64,000 bases of DNA from Bradyrhizobium sp. CCGB01 (GCF_024199795.1 NZ_JANADK010000001.1:2418001-2482000); one strand, 5' to 3'. Positions 17,175 through 27,467 are shown, counted from the first letter of the stretch. A program made the numbers and translations. The notes: generated by a model not told the origin, from the letters alone.

Positions 17175-17315
17175 ATGATGGTCGCGCGGGCCTGGCGGGC
17201 GCTGGTGGAGATGGTCCGTATCAGGCGCGAGCGGTCCCAGGCCCGGTATCAGCTCGCCGCCATGACCGAACGGGAGCTTCAGGATTGTGGGATGACCCGA
17301 GCGGAGATCGCGTAA
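17175..17315 (+). CDS. DUF1127 small protein
   Basis: This 46-residue basic peptide carries the DUF1127 pattern: a helix with RAWRALVEMVRIRRER, then the end LAAMTERELQDCGMTRAEIA. Short DUF1127 proteins are arginine-rich; some alphaproteobacterial members bind RNA and affect phosphate or carbon metabolism. The function here is unknown. It lies 50 bases after the SnoaL-like gene and may share its transcript. The ATG at 17175 has a weak ribosome binding site. Confidence 0.8.
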   Translation: MMVARAWRALVEMVRIRRERSQARYQLAAMTERELQDCGMTRAEIA

Positions 17316-17388
17316 GAGCTGCATAAGCCTCGCCGACGCAAATAGAGGGGGAGGGACACGGGCCGTCGCCTTGCCCGGCTTTTGGAGT

Positions 17389-17419
17389 GCCGGCGGAACC
17401 TTTGGGTTCCGCCGGCGTT
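17389..17419 (+). promoter_or_regulatory. EcfG-type general stress promoter within a 12-bp stem-loop, upstream of bphO
   Basis: GGAAC (17395-17399), a 16-base spacer and CGTT (17416-17419) match the alphaproteobacterial EcfG consensus. The predicted transcription start near 17426 lies about 47 bases before the bphO ATG. The same bases form a perfect 12-bp stem (17389-17400 with 17405-17416, loop TTTG). The match could therefore also be a by-product of a hairpin, or the hairpin may end the DUF1127 transcript. Confidence 0.55.
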
Positions 17420-17472
17420 CCTTCGCTTCCGGGGCAATCGCGCCTTCGGCATCGCGCGCGTTTGGGAATTTC

Positions 17473-18057
17473 ATGCTGGCTGGGGCTTCGGACGTTTCGA
17501 CACAAGTGGGCCGCAGCTTCCCCGGACTCCGCGAACGACTGAGAGATGCGACTGCGGCTGCGCACCGGGAGCTCGATGCGCAGCTTTCATCATTCGATCT
17601 CACCGTATTTTCCGGCTACCGCCGCTTTTTGCAGGCCAGTGCCGGCGCGCTGCTGCCGCTCGAAGCCACGCTTGTCGCTGCCGGCGTCGCCACGATGTTT
17701 CCGGACTGGCCGGAGCGGGCGCGCAGCGCAGCGATCGCGGCGGATCTCGAACGGCTCGGCAGCGCCGCGGAACCCACCGTGTCCGTGCCGCCGCTGACGC
17801 GCAGCGGCGTGCTGGGCACCATGTACGTGCTGGAGGGCTCCCGGCTCGGGGCCAAATTCCTGCTGAAGGCGGTTGCGGATGCCGCCGACCCCCGTATCGG
17901 CGAGGCTACCGGCTATCTCAGCCACGGCGCCGGCAAACGGCTCTGGCAGAGTTTCCTGTCGAAGCTTCAAAGCGAAGAGGCCTGCGACGAGGACGAGGTG
18001 ATCGAGGCGGCGCACATCGCCTTCGCCGCGTTCGAGCAGGCGGCGGACCGCGCATGA
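17473..18057 (+). CDS. bphO: Biliverdin-producing heme oxygenase
   Basis: This 194-residue heme oxygenase should open heme to biliverdin, the chromophore of the phytochrome encoded next. The proximal heme ligand is the histidine in RLRDATAAAHRELDAQLSS. The distal helix region reads GVLGTMYVLEGSRLGAKFL, with the glycine-rich signature of the BphO/HemO type. It is coupled to bphP by an ATGA overlap (stop 18055-18057, bphP ATG at 18054). The frame is open upstream to 17371, across the EcfG-like promoter hairpin. I chose the ATG at 17473, which gives the family-typical N-terminus. Confidence 0.92.
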   Translation: MLAGASDVSTQVGRSFPGLRERLRDATAAAHRELDAQLSSFDLTVFSGYRRFLQASAGALLPLEATLVAAGVATMFPDWPERARSAAIAADLERLGSAAEPTVSVPPLTRSGVLGTMYVLEGSRLGAKFLLKAVADAADPRIGEATGYLSHGAGKRLWQSFLSKLQSEEACDEDEVIEAAHIAFAAFEQAADRA

Positions 18058-20597
18058 ACGAGGCCGTCAATCTCACCAATTGCGATCGCGAGCCGATCCA
18101 CATTCCCGGCAGCGTGCAGCCGTTCGGCTTCCTGCTCACGCTGTTGTCGGATTTCACGATCTGCATGGCGTCGGACAATGCCGCCAGCTTTCTCGGCACT
18201 GACGTCGCCGACCTGCTCCAGCGGCCGCTGTCGAGCGTCATCGCCGAAGCCGCCGTCGAGACCATCCGCAGCCGCGTCGATCATCTGAGTGGTCCGGACG
18301 CGACCGAACGCCTCTTCGGGGTCGAGCTCCAGGCGGGCAAGCCGCTTTGCGACGTCGCGATCCATTTTTCCGGCGTCTATCTGGTCGTGGAGGCCGAGCC
18401 AAGCGTCATCGAGCCGGGCGTCAATTCCGGCGAGCTGGTGCGCCTGATGCTGGAGCGGATCCGCAAGACACGCGGCATGACCGAGCTCGCGCGCGAGGCG
18501 GCGCGGCAGCTCAAGGTGCTGACCGGCTTCGACCGCGTCATGGTCTATCAGTTTCACCCGGACGGATCGGGCGAGGTGATCGCGGAGGCTGCGGAAGCGG
18601 GGCTCGAACGGTTTCTCGGCCTGCATTACCCGGCCTCCGACATCCCCAGACAGGCCCGGGTTCTCTATCAGCGCAACTGGCTGCGCATCATAGCGGACAT
18701 CAATGCGCAGCCAGCCGCGCTGGTGTCGACGGCGACCCACAATGCGGGGCTGCTCGATCTTTCGATGAGCGTGCTGCGCTCGGTGTCGCCGATCCACATC
18801 GAATATCTGCGCAACATGGGCGTCGGCGCCTCGATGTCGGTGTCGGTCCTGCGCGACGGCAAGCTGTGGGGCCTGTTCGCCTGCCATCATTACTCGCCGC
18901 GCCACATCTCTTTCGAGAAGCGCACGGCCTCCGAACTGTTCGGGCAGATGTTCTCCTGGATCGTGGAAGGGCGCGAGCGCGAGGGCGACGTCGCCTACGA
19001 GATGCGCGCTCACCACGTGCAGGAGCGGTTGATCGAGACCGCGGCCTCGCACGAGCACAGCCAGCGCGCCATCGTCGACTTCCTCGGCGACTATCGCGGG
19101 ATGATCGACTGCGACGGCGTGGCGGTCTGGTCCGACAACAAGATCGCGCTTCAGGGCCAGACGCCGACCGAGGACGAGGTGAAGGAGCTCGTTGCCTTCA
19201 TCAACCGGACCTCGCCGGGACGGATTTTCGCCAGCGCCGAGATCGCCAGGGTGTATGCCGCCGGCCAGTCCTTCCGCGACCGCGCGGCCGGTTTCCTCGC
19301 CATCCCGATCTCGCGCGCCCCGCGCGATTGTCTGATCTTCTTCCGGCGCGAGGTCGTGCGTTCGGTGAACTGGGCCGGTGCGCCCGAAAAGGTCTACGAC
19401 GAAGGCCCGAACGGTCCGCGCCTGACGCCGCGCAAGAGCTTTGAGCTCTGGCAGGAAACGGTGGCGGGCCAGTCGAAACCGTGGTCCTCCGCCGACATCC
19501 GCATCGCGGAGAGCCTGCGGGTGACGCTGCTCGAGGTGATCCTGCAACTGTCCGATCTCGCCGCGCGCGAGCGGCGCGGCGCGCAGGAGCGGCAGGAGCT
19601 GATGATCGCCGAGCTCAATCACCGCGTCCGCAACATCCTGAGCCTCGTCCGCGCTCTGGTGGCGCAGAGCAAGGACACAGCGGCCAGCGTCGAGGAATTC
19701 GCCGGCGTGCTCGGCGGCCGCATCCAGGCCCTGGCGCGGGCCCACGACCAGATCACCAATCTGAACTGGGCGCCCGTCGCACTGCGCTCGCTGCTCGAAT
19801 CCGAGGCCGGCGCCTATCTGGGCGCGCGCGCAGACCGGGTCAGGATGGGCGGCCCCGACGTGGCGCTCGATCCCAAGGCGTTCGCAACGCTGGCCCTCGT
19901 CGTGCACGAGATGATGACCAATTCCGCCAAATACGGCGCGCTCGCCGATTCCACCGGCAGCGTCGAGGTCGCGTGGCGCCTCGATCCGTCGTCGAGCCTC
20001 GTCATCGACTGGAAGGAGAGCGGCGGTCCCCCGGTGCAGCCGCCGTCGCGGCGCGGCTTCGGAACCACGATCATCGAGCGCTCCGTCCCGTTCGACCTCA
20101 AGGGCGAGGCCGAAATCCGCTTCGACCTGCTGGGGGTGCAAGCGACGTTCATCATTCCCCCCAACTTCGTCGAACTCGTGCCATCAATCGCAGGAGCCGC
20201 CATGCGCGTCGAAGAGCAGCAATCGTCCCGTTCGCGGATTTCCGACACGGCCCTGATCGTCGAGGACAATCTGATCATCGCGATGGCCGCGGAGGTCATC
20301 CTGCTCGACCTCGGTGCCCGCCACGTCGATACTGCCGCGACCGTCGACCAGGCGCTGCGTGCGATCGAGCGCACGCGCCCGGGCTTTGCCCTGCTCGACC
20401 TCAATCTCGGCAACGAGAGCAGCATCAAGGTGGCGCAGAAGCTGATGGAGATCGGCGTGCCCTTCGTGTTCGCGACCGGCTATGGCGAGCGCGCGCCGAT
20501 CCCGGCGGAGCTGGCCGCCGCGCCGGTGATCCAGAAGCCCTACACACTGGAAGTGGTCGAGAACGCGCTCGGCAAATTGACGCAGGCGGGCGACTGA
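18054..20597 (+). CDS. bphP: Bacteriophytochrome HWE-type histidine kinase with C-terminal receiver domain
   Basis: This 847-residue red/far-red photoreceptor has the layout PAS-GAF-PHY-HWE kinase-receiver. Cys10 in LTNCDREPIHIPG is at the biliverdin-linking position. The GAF domain has PASDIPRQARVLY (D196) and the YLRNMGVGASMSVSV block, followed by WGLFACHHYSPRH. The PHY tongue keeps the PRxSF motif (PRKSF, 459-463). The kinase has ELNHRVRNILSLV with phospho-acceptor H523, an N-box VHEMMTNSAKYGAL and WKESGG, which are HWE-family hallmarks. The receiver keeps D782 and K828. It is translationally coupled to bphO. HWE kinases commonly feed the general stress response, which suits the EcfG-like promoter upstream. 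Confidence 0.95.
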   Translation: MNEAVNLTNCDREPIHIPGSVQPFGFLLTLLSDFTICMASDNAASFLGTDVADLLQRPLSSVIAEAAVETIRSRVDHLSGPDATERLFGVELQAGKPLCDVAIHFSGVYLVVEAEPSVIEPGVNSGELVRLMLERIRKTRGMTELAREAARQLKVLTGFDRVMVYQFHPDGSGEVIAEAAEAGLERFLGLHYPASDIPRQARVLYQRNWLRIIADINAQPAALVSTATHNAGLLDLSMSVLRSVSPIHIEYLRNMGVGASMSVSVLRDGKLWGLFACHHYSPRHISFEKRTASELFGQMFSWIVEGREREGDVAYEMRAHHVQERLIETAASHEHSQRAIVDFLGDYRGMIDCDGVAVWSDNKIALQGQTPTEDEVKELVAFINRTSPGRIFASAEIARVYAAGQSFRDRAAGFLAIPISRAPRDCLIFFRREVVRSVNWAGAPEKVYDEGPNGPRLTPRKSFELWQETVAGQSKPWSSADIRIAESLRVTLLEVILQLSDLAARERRGAQERQELMIAELNHRVRNILSLVRALVAQSKDTAASVEEFAGVLGGRIQALARAHDQITNLNWAPVALRSLLESEAGAYLGARADRVRMGGPDVALDPKAFATLALVVHEMMTNSAKYGALADSTGSVEVAWRLDPSSSLVIDWKESGGPPVQPPSRRGFGTTIIERSVPFDLKGEAEIRFDLLGVQATFIIPPNFVELVPSIAGAAMRVEEQQSSRSRISDTALIVEDNLIIAMAAEVILLDLGARHVDTAATVDQALRAIERTRPGFALLDLNLGNESSIKVAQKLMEIGVPFVFATGYGERAPIPAELAAAPVIQKPYTLEVVENALGKLTQAGD

Positions 20598-20873
20598 CAA
20601 ACATTCAACGGCGCGACGTTTGCAGCCGGCTGCATGCCGCGCGCGGCTGTGCGCCACATCCTTGCGCAACTGCATAGAAGATCAGCAGATTTTGTATGCG
20701 CCTCATGACGTGTGCGCGAAAATTTGGAAGGTTCAATTAACGAGTGTCCCCCATTGTGTCGCAGTGCAGCGTGAGTCGCTCGAGGAGTGACGCGCGGCTG
20801 CCGGGGGTGGCCGCGACGATCGCCGGATGAGTTCGTCCGCCCGAATTCACATGCATCCGGGTGGACAGTGGGA

Positions 20874-22883
20874 ATGCCGAAATTTCGTTTGCGGATCAGG
20901 GGACGCCTGTACGCAGGCTTCATGGCCCTGGTGGCGGTCGGTCTCGTGATGGCGGTGGTTGCCGTCTGGAATTTGTGGGCGGTCCAGGATCAGGTCGGAA
21001 GGCAATCGGCGCTTTCGGACAGCACCGCGCGGGTGCTGGAGATCTCGACCCATCTCCAGGCCATCCAGCGCGCCAACCTGCGCTACATCTACGATGCCAG
21101 CGAACCCGCAATGAAGGAGGCCGCCGAGCGGGAGACCGCGGCGATCGAGCTGTTGCAGGTCGGCGCCAAAGGCACAGCCTCCGAGGAGCGGCGGAAGCTC
21201 TACAACGATCTGATCGCCGACATCGGCAAAATGCGAAGCCTGCGTGACAATCTCGGCGACGCCGTCAACGAGGCGCGAACGGGCAAGGCGACGTTGCTGC
21301 CGAGCGGGGACGAGCTGACCGTCAAGATGAACAAGCTGACCGACGTGGCGCGCGCAGCCGTCGACGAAGACACCGCGGCCCTCGTCGCGGACCTCGAATC
21401 CAGGCTGCTTCTCGTTCAAATCGCAAACTGGCGTTTCCTGGCCCTGCGCGACACCAAGGGGCCCGCCAACTTCAGGACCAATGTGGACCGGGCGTCGCAG
21501 CGGCTCGCGGCGATCGAAAAGAGCCCGCAGGCCGCGGAACTGCGAACCACGCTCGCGCCGGTGAAGACCTCGCTCGGAATCTACAAATCCGCGTTCGAGA
21601 CGACGTCGGCCGCGATGCTCCAGGCCGACGAGATCTACCACAAGAACCTCGCGCCCCTCATCGTGGAGAGCATCGCCAAGCTCAAGATCGCTGAAACCGC
21701 CTTGAAGAAGGACTACCGGGACTCGCGCGCCAATGCCGAAGCGGTGATCGCGGGAACGACGTCCATCCAGGAGCTCGCCGGCGGCCTTGCCATCCTGTTC
21801 GGCGGCATCGTCGCGTTCCTGATCGCCCGCAGCATCGTCGGTCCCCTGACCTCGATGACGCGCGCCATGGGGCTGCTCGCCGGCGGCAATCTCGCGGTTG
21901 AGATTCCCGGCCGCGGCAAGGCCGACGAGATCGGCGACATGGCCAAGGCGATCGAGGTGTTCAAGACCAACATGCTCGACACCGAACGCCTGCGCGGCGA
22001 GCAGAGCGAGCTCGAGGCGCGGCAGGCCGAGAGCCGCAAGGCCGATATGGTCAGGCTTGCCGACCAGTTCGAGCAGGCGGTCGGCGAGATCGTCGATACC
22101 GTGTCGTCGGCATCGAGCGAGCTGGAGGCCTCGGCCGGCACGCTGACGGCGACCGCGACGCGTGCGCAGGACCTGTCGACCGAGGTGGCATCCGCCTCAC
22201 AGGAGGCTACAGCCAACGTCCAGGCGGTTGCCTCGGCGACGGAGGAACTCTCGTCCTCGGTCACGGAGATCGCCCGCCAGGTGCAGGAATCCGCCCGTAT
22301 TGCCAACGAAGCGGTCGGTCAGGCGAGCCGGACCAACGAACGCGTCGGCGAGCTGTCCAAGGCGGCCGCGCGCATCGGCGACGTGGTCGAGCTGATCAGC
22401 ACGATTGCCGGCCAGACCAACCTTCTGGCGCTGAACGCCACCATCGAGGCCGCGCGCGCCGGCGAGGCCGGCCGCGGCTTTGCGGTGGTCGCCTCCGAAG
22501 TGAAGGCGCTGGCCGAGCAGACCGCGAAAGCGACCGGCGAGATCGGCCAGCAGATTTCGAGCATCCAGGCCGCGACCGAGCAGTCGGTCGGGTCGATCCG
22601 GGAGATCAGCGGCACCATCGAGCGGCTGTCGGAGATTTCGTCGGCGGTTGCCGCCGCCGTCGAAGAGCAGGGCGCGGCGACGCAGGACATCTCCCGCAAC
22701 GTCCAGCAGGCCGCCCATGGCACGCAGCGCGTCTCGACCAATATCGGTGACGTCCAGCGCGGCGCCTCCGAGACCGGCTCGGCCTCCTCGCAGGTGCTCT
22801 CGGCGGCTCGCTCGCTGTCGGCTGACAGCAACCGCTTGAAGCAGGAAGTCGCCAAATTCCTGAACTCGGTCCACGCCGCATAA
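20874..22883 (+). CDS. Methyl-accepting chemotaxis protein
   Basis: This 669-residue chemoreceptor has a first membrane segment at about residues 13-36. A periplasmic, mostly helical sensor region of about 260 residues follows, then a second membrane segment ([16 protein letters not shown]) and a HAMP domain. The signalling domain has the invariant hairpin tip [34 protein letters not shown]. It signals to CheA/CheW; no che genes are in the window and the ligand is unknown. The frame continues 29 codons upstream, but the ATG at 20874 places the membrane segment near the N-terminus as usual. It follows bphP in the same direction after about 275 bases, so shared control with light sensing is only a possibility. 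Confidence 0.94.
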   Translation: MPKFRLRIRGRLYAGFMALVAVGLVMAVVAVWNLWAVQDQVGRQSALSDSTARVLEISTHLQAIQRANLRYIYDASEPAMKEAAERETAAIELLQVGAKGTASEERRKLYNDLIADIGKMRSLRDNLGDAVNEARTGKATLLPSGDELTVKMNKLTDVARAAVDEDTAALVADLESRLLLVQIANWRFLALRDTKGPANFRTNVDRASQRLAAIEKSPQAAELRTTLAPVKTSLGIYKSAFETTSAAMLQADEIYHKNLAPLIVESIAKLKIAETALKKDYRDSRANAEAVIAGTTSIQELAGGLAILFGGIVAFLIARSIVGPLTSMTRAMGLLAGGNLAVEIPGRGKADEIGDMAKAIEVFKTNMLDTERLRGEQSELEARQAESRKADMVRLADQFEQAVGEIVDTVSSASSELEASAGTLTATATRAQDLSTEVASASQEATANVQAVASATEELSSSVTEIARQVQESARIANEAVGQASRTNERVGELSKAAARIGDVVELISTIAGQTNLLALNATIEAARAGEAGRGFAVVASEVKALAEQTAKATGEIGQQISSIQAATEQSVGSIREISGTIERLSEISSAVAAAVEEQGAATQDISRNVQQAAHGTQRVSTNIGDVQRGASETGSASSQVLSAARSLSADSNRLKQEVAKFLNSVHAA

Positions 22884-22888
22884 AAGCA

Positions 22889-22916
22889 AAAGGCCACGCG
22901 CATGCGCGTGGCCTTC
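22889..22916. terminator. Bidirectional terminator hairpin
   Basis: The 22-base perfect palindrome GGCCACGCGCA / TGCGCGTGGCC (22892-22913) stands between the convergent chemoreceptor and glutathione transferase genes. It is flanked by AAAA on the left, serving the reverse strand, and by TT with AT-rich sequence on the right. Confidence 0.8.
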
Positions 22917-22935
22917 AAATCGCGGTGTGGCGCGA

Positions 22936-23622
22936 TCAGGCGACCTTGGTCGTCATGTGCTTGAACATGTTGGCGCGCGCCTCGTCGTCCATCTCGGCCT
23001 TGAAGGTGAACTTGTCCTTCAGGGCGATCGCGCGCGCGGCCGCGGGCCGCGCCGAGATCTCGTCCACCAGCCGCTTCACGTTCGGGTATCGCGCAAAGGC
23101 GTCGTCGCCGAGCTTGAACGGCACCATCCGCGCCCAGCCCCACAGCGCCATGTCGACGATCGAATAGCTGTCGCCGACCATGTAGCGACGGCCTTCGAGG
23201 TGAGCGTCGAGAATCTTGTAGTGGCGATCGGTCTCGTACTGGTAGCGGTTATGGGCGTAGTCGTGGTTCTGGTCCTTCGGCGCGAAATGCTTGAAGTGCA
23301 CGGCCTGGCCAGAATAGGGCCCGACGCCGGTGGCGATGAACATCAGCCATGACAGCGTCTCGCCGCGAATATTTGCGGCGGGCAGAAACTTGCCGGTCTT
23401 CTCGGCGAGATAAAGCAGGATGGCGTTCGAATCGAACACGATCGTGCCGCCGTCGTCGATCGCCGGCACCTTGGCGTTCGGATTGATCTTCAGATAGTCC
23501 GGCGTGAACTGCTCGCCCTTGCGGGTGTCGACCTTCACCGGCTCGAAGGGCAGGCCGGTCTCTTCGAGATAAAGCGCGACCTTGGTCGGGTTCGGCGAGC
23601 CGTTGAAATAGAATTTGAGCAT
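22936..23622 (-). CDS. Glutathione S-transferase family protein
   Basis: The 228-residue product begins MLKFYFNGSPNPTKVALYLEE. Its thioredoxin-like half includes NPNAKVPAIDDGGTIVFDSNAILLYLAEKTGKFLP and the C-terminal half is helical, as in YfcG/Ure2p-like transferases. That group often has disulfide-bond oxidoreductase activity with glutathione; the actual substrate here is unknown. It is convergent with the chemoreceptor gene across a clear terminator. It differs from the other transferase in this window (14943-15563) and is not a duplicate of it. Confidence 0.9.
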   Translation of the reverse strand: MLKFYFNGSPNPTKVALYLEETGLPFEPVKVDTRKGEQFTPDYLKINPNAKVPAIDDGGTIVFDSNAILLYLAEKTGKFLPAANIRGETLSWLMFIATGVGPYSGQAVHFKHFAPKDQNHDYAHNRYQYETDRHYKILDAHLEGRRYMVGDSYSIVDMALWGWARMVPFKLGDDAFARYPNVKRLVDEISARPAAARAIALKDKFTFKAEMDDEARANMFKHMTTKVA

Positions 23623-23785
23623 CGATCATCTCCCCAGTGTTGTTGGCCAGAGCGAAACAAGAGCGAAAGCGGGTTGTTGTCGTGAGCGAACGCAGCGTCA
23701 CTGGCGCTGACGGCTTCTCTTGCCTGAACCTCGTCGAGGAGGGCAACCGGCGAGTTTGCCGGGCGGTATCTGCGCGGCACGCAGA

Positions 23786-24112
23786 TCAGCCGGCGTAACA
23801 AAGGCCGATCGCAGCCGTAAGGATCATCGCCGCGCCGACCGCTTCCAGCCGCAGCCCGAGCCGCGTCGCGATGTGCATGTCGGAGGCCCGCGCCTTGCGC
23901 TCCGATCCGCGCGCGTAGCCGTGCACGATCACGTCGTGATTGAAATTGTCGTGAGCCTCGTTGCTGCTGGCGAGCCCGACGCAGATCACGAGCACGCCGA
24001 ACAGGGCGAGCCCGAAAAATCCCAGCAGCGCGATCAGGAACATCGGAAACATGCCGAGCAGGAAGATCGGCAGCAGCGGCACCAGCAGCAATGTCTCGGA
24101 CTGTCGTCGCAT
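23786..24112 (-). CDS. Small membrane protein of unknown function
   Basis: This 108-residue product has one long or two short hydrophobic helices in the first half (LLLVPLLPIFLLGMFPMFLIALLGFFGLALFGVLVICVGLA). A polar central part with several histidines follows, and another hydrophobic helix closes the protein (LEAVGAAMILTAAIGLCYA). I do not recognise the family. It lies between a glutathione transferase and ccrM on the same strand and is separated from ccrM by a palindromic repeat. Codon use resembles the neighbours, which supports a real gene. Confidence 0.6.
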   Translation of the reverse strand: MRRQSETLLLVPLLPIFLLGMFPMFLIALLGFFGLALFGVLVICVGLASSNEAHDNFNHDVIVHGYARGSERKARASDMHIATRLGLRLEAVGAAMILTAAIGLCYAG

Positions 24113-24180
24113 TGGAGGACCGGTCGGGACGGGACTGATAGGGGAAATCTAGTCCTGACTGCGGCGGCGTTCAAGACGCA

Positions 24181-24272
24181 GTAGGGTGGGCAAAGCGAAG
24201 CGTGCCCACCAACGCTGTATCCGCTGGGAAAGATTCGGTGGGCACGGCGCTTTGCGCCTTTGCCCACCCTAC
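24181..24272. repeat. Palindromic repeat, 'GTAGGGTGGGC' family, copy 2
   Basis: GTAGGGTGGGCAAAGCGAAG at the left end mirrors CTTTGCCCACCCTAC at the right, with GTGCCCACC and GGTGGGCACG as inner arms. It lies downstream of ccrM and upstream of the small membrane protein gene. Confidence 0.88.
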
Positions 24273-24296
24273 AAGACTACGACGTGGAGCTGGAGC

Positions 24297-25446
<1,150 letters not shown>

Positions 25447-25652
25447 AGGCGACGCTGTCGGCGACGCGGGACCAAACAACCGACTGACCGTTACAATGAA
25501 GCGGCAAAGTAAAAATCGACTTAACCCGCCGTTTTCGTGAGCAGACCTCGCATCTTGCATTGAGCGCGTTTCGCTTCGCGCATTCGCCGCGTTTTCCAGT
25601 GTATTTCGTATTTCTTCGCGTTGCGGGAGCAGTCAGGTCGCCAAATTTCTCT

Positions 25653-25720
25653 CGGAAAAAATTGCACGACCCCCGGAAAAAATTGCTGGCATCGACATGC
25701 TGTCGCACTAGGCAATTTTT
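25653..25720. repeat. Two 13-bp direct repeats 21 bp apart plus a partial inverted copy
   Basis: CGGAAAAAATTGC occurs at 25653-25665 and 25674-25686. GCAATTTTT, a partial inverse copy, follows at 25712-25720. The 21-base period would place both direct copies on one face of the DNA helix, as in an operator. They lie in the 404-base spacer between the divergent ccrM and YpfJ-type genes, which otherwise shows no gene. Confidence 0.5.
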
Positions 25721-25831
25721 GCCGGCCACGATATTGATAAGTGCAACGGAAATTTTACGTATGTGGCGCGTTGAGCTTTCGCGCATCCGCGCGCCAAGAA
25801 CCGCCATCCGGGACCTTAAGGGAAAGCCGCC

Positions 25832-26770
25832 ATGCGTTACGATGACTTTCGCCGCAGCGACGACGTCGAGGATCGTCGCGATGACGGTGGTGGCATGGGC
25901 GGCGGCGGAGGCGGGTTCGGCCTGCCGATGGGCGGCGGCGGCCTTGGCATCGGTACCATCATCGTGCTCGGCCTGGTCGGCTATGCCTTCGGCATCGATC
26001 CGCGCATCCTGATCGGCGGCGCCGAAATCCTTACCGGCGGCGGCCAGGCACCGTCCTACCAGACCGATCGTCAGTCGACCTCGGCCAAGCGCGGCGCGCC
26101 GACCGACGAGGTCGGCAGCATGATCGCCGGCATTCTCGGCGAGATCGACGACCGCTGGAGCGAGATCTTCCAGGCCAGCGGCCAGAACTATACCGGTCCG
26201 AAGGTCGTGCTGTTCCGCAACGCCACCAATGGCGGCCGCTGCGGCATGGCGCAGTCGGCGATGGGCCCGTTCTATTGTCCGCCGGACCGCACCATCTTCC
26301 TCGACACCGCCTTCTTCCGCGAGGTCGAGACACGCTTCCGCGGCTGCTCCGGCAAGTCCGCCTGCAACTTCACCACCGCCTACATCATTGCCCATGAGGC
26401 CGGCCATCACATCCAGAACCTGCTCGGCATCATTCCGCGCGTGACGCGGCTGCAGCAGCAGGCCGGCAGCAAGGCCGAGGCCAATGCGCTGCAGGTCAAG
26501 GTCGAATTGCAGGCCGACTGCCTGTCCGGCGTCTGGGTCAACCGCGAGGCGAAAAAGCGTCCGAACTTCCTCGAGCCCGGCGACATCGACGCCGCGTTGA
26601 CCACGGCGAGCGCGATCGGCGACGATACGCTGCAGCGCCAGGCCACGGGACGCGTCGTGCCCGATTCCTTCACCCACGGCTCGGCGGCGCAACGCAAGCA
26701 GTGGTTCATGACCGGCTACCAGCAGGGCACGGTCCAGGCCTGCAACACGTTCGGCGGCGGGCAGATGTAA
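25832..26770 (+). CDS. YpfJ-type neutral zinc metallopeptidase
   Basis: This 312-residue protein has the zinc site HEAGHH at residues 188-193, then LQADCLSGVWVNR, where E or D would give the third ligand. A glycine-rich segment (residues 19-39) precedes one membrane helix (about 39-55) near the N-terminus. The cysteine pairs in GGRCGMAQSAMGPFYCPPD and FRGCSGKSACNFT are typical of the family and suggest an extracytoplasmic domain. The substrate is unknown. The gene is divergent from ccrM, and its start at 25832 has AAGGGAAAG upstream. Length is normal for the family. Confidence 0.9.
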   Translation: MRYDDFRRSDDVEDRRDDGGGMGGGGGGFGLPMGGGGLGIGTIIVLGLVGYAFGIDPRILIGGAEILTGGGQAPSYQTDRQSTSAKRGAPTDEVGSMIAGILGEIDDRWSEIFQASGQNYTGPKVVLFRNATNGGRCGMAQSAMGPFYCPPDRTIFLDTAFFREVETRFRGCSGKSACNFTTAYIIAHEAGHHIQNLLGIIPRVTRLQQQAGSKAEANALQVKVELQADCLSGVWVNREAKKRPNFLEPGDIDAALTTASAIGDDTLQRQATGRVVPDSFTHGSAAQRKQWFMTGYQQGTVQACNTFGGGQM

Positions 26771-26781
26771 GGTGGTGGTGG

Positions 26782-26875
26782 CGTCATCCTGAGGTGCTCG
26801 CCCTTGCGAGCCTGGAAGGATGGCGGGGCTCCGGCTCATCCTTCGAGGCGCGCTCGCGTGCACCTCAGGATGACG
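26782..26875. repeat. Palindromic repeat, 'CGTCATCCTGAGGTGC' family
   Basis: CGTCATCCTGAGGTGC at the left end is mirrored by GCACCTCAGGATGACG at the right, with CTTGCGAGCC and CCTTCGAGGC in the interior. It lies between the metallopeptidase gene and moaB. Only one copy is seen in the window. Confidence 0.8.
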
Positions 26876-26903
26876 TCGGTGGGCGGATAGAAGGTGCGGT
26901 TCA

Positions 26904-27467
26904 ATGGCCTCCATCGACGAAACAAAACAGTTCATCCCGCTCAACATCGCGGTGCTCACCGTCTCCGACACGCGCGCGCTCGCGGATGATAAATCCGGCC
27001 AGACGCTCGCCGACCGCCTGACCGCCGCCGGCCATCATCTGGCCGCGCGCGAGATCGTCACCGACGACGTCGAGGCGATCCGTGCCGTCATCCGCCGCTG
27101 GATTGCGGACGCCGGCATCGACGTCGTCATCACCACCGGCGGCACCGGTTTTACCGGCCGCGACGTCACGCCGGAGGCGATCGAGCCGCTGTTCGAGAAA
27201 CGCATGGACGGTTTCTCGATCGCCTTCCACATGCTGAGCCACGCCAAGATCGGGACCTCGACGATCCAGAGCCGCGCCACCGCGGGCGTGACCGGCGCGA
27301 CCTACATCTTCTGCCTGCCCGGCTCGCCCGGCGCCTGCCGCGATGGCTGGGACGGCATCCTCAAGGCCCAGCTCGACTACCGCACGCGCCCCTGCAATTT
27401 CGTCGAGATCATGCCGCGGCTCGACGAGCATCTGCGCCGGCCGAAGGCGCAAGGCGCGACGGTGTAG
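26904..27467 (+). CDS. moaB: Molybdenum cofactor biosynthesis protein MoaB
   Basis: This 187-residue protein belongs to the MoaB/MogA family, with NIAVLTVSDTR, VITTGGTGFTGRDVTPEAI (molybdopterin-binding TTGGTG loop) and FCLPGSPGACRDGWDGIL. It adenylylates molybdopterin, or supports that step, in molybdenum cofactor synthesis. Length and motifs fit MoaB rather than the longer MoeA/Cnx1-type proteins. The gene stands alone between palindromic repeats and is convergent with the MarR-GNAT gene. No riboswitch is visible upstream. Confidence 0.92.
   Translation: MASIDETKQFIPLNIAVLTVSDTRALADDKSGQTLADRLTAAGHHLAAREIVTDDVEAIRAVIRRWIADAGIDVVITTGGTGFTGRDVTPEAIEPLFEKRMDGFSIAFHMLSHAKIGTSTIQSRATAGVTGATYIFCLPGSPGACRDGWDGILKAQLDYRTRPCNFVEIMPRLDEHLRRPKAQGATV

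Noticed and set aside
17389..17416. Simple Rho-independent terminator after DUF1127
   Set aside because: The 12-bp stem is strong but is followed by GTTCCTTCG rather than a T tract, and the same bases fit an EcfG promoter better. I list it as a regulatory site and note the ambiguity.
17967..20141. A 724-residue antisense frame over bphO-bphP
   Set aside because: Same cause as above: no recognisable domain, rich in R, H, D, and opposite a gene with complete phytochrome motifs.
25521..25535. CtrA-like box (TTAA-N7-TTTT) upstream of ccrM
   Set aside because: Only the first half matches the TTAA-N7-TTAA consensus, so it is too weak to annotate.
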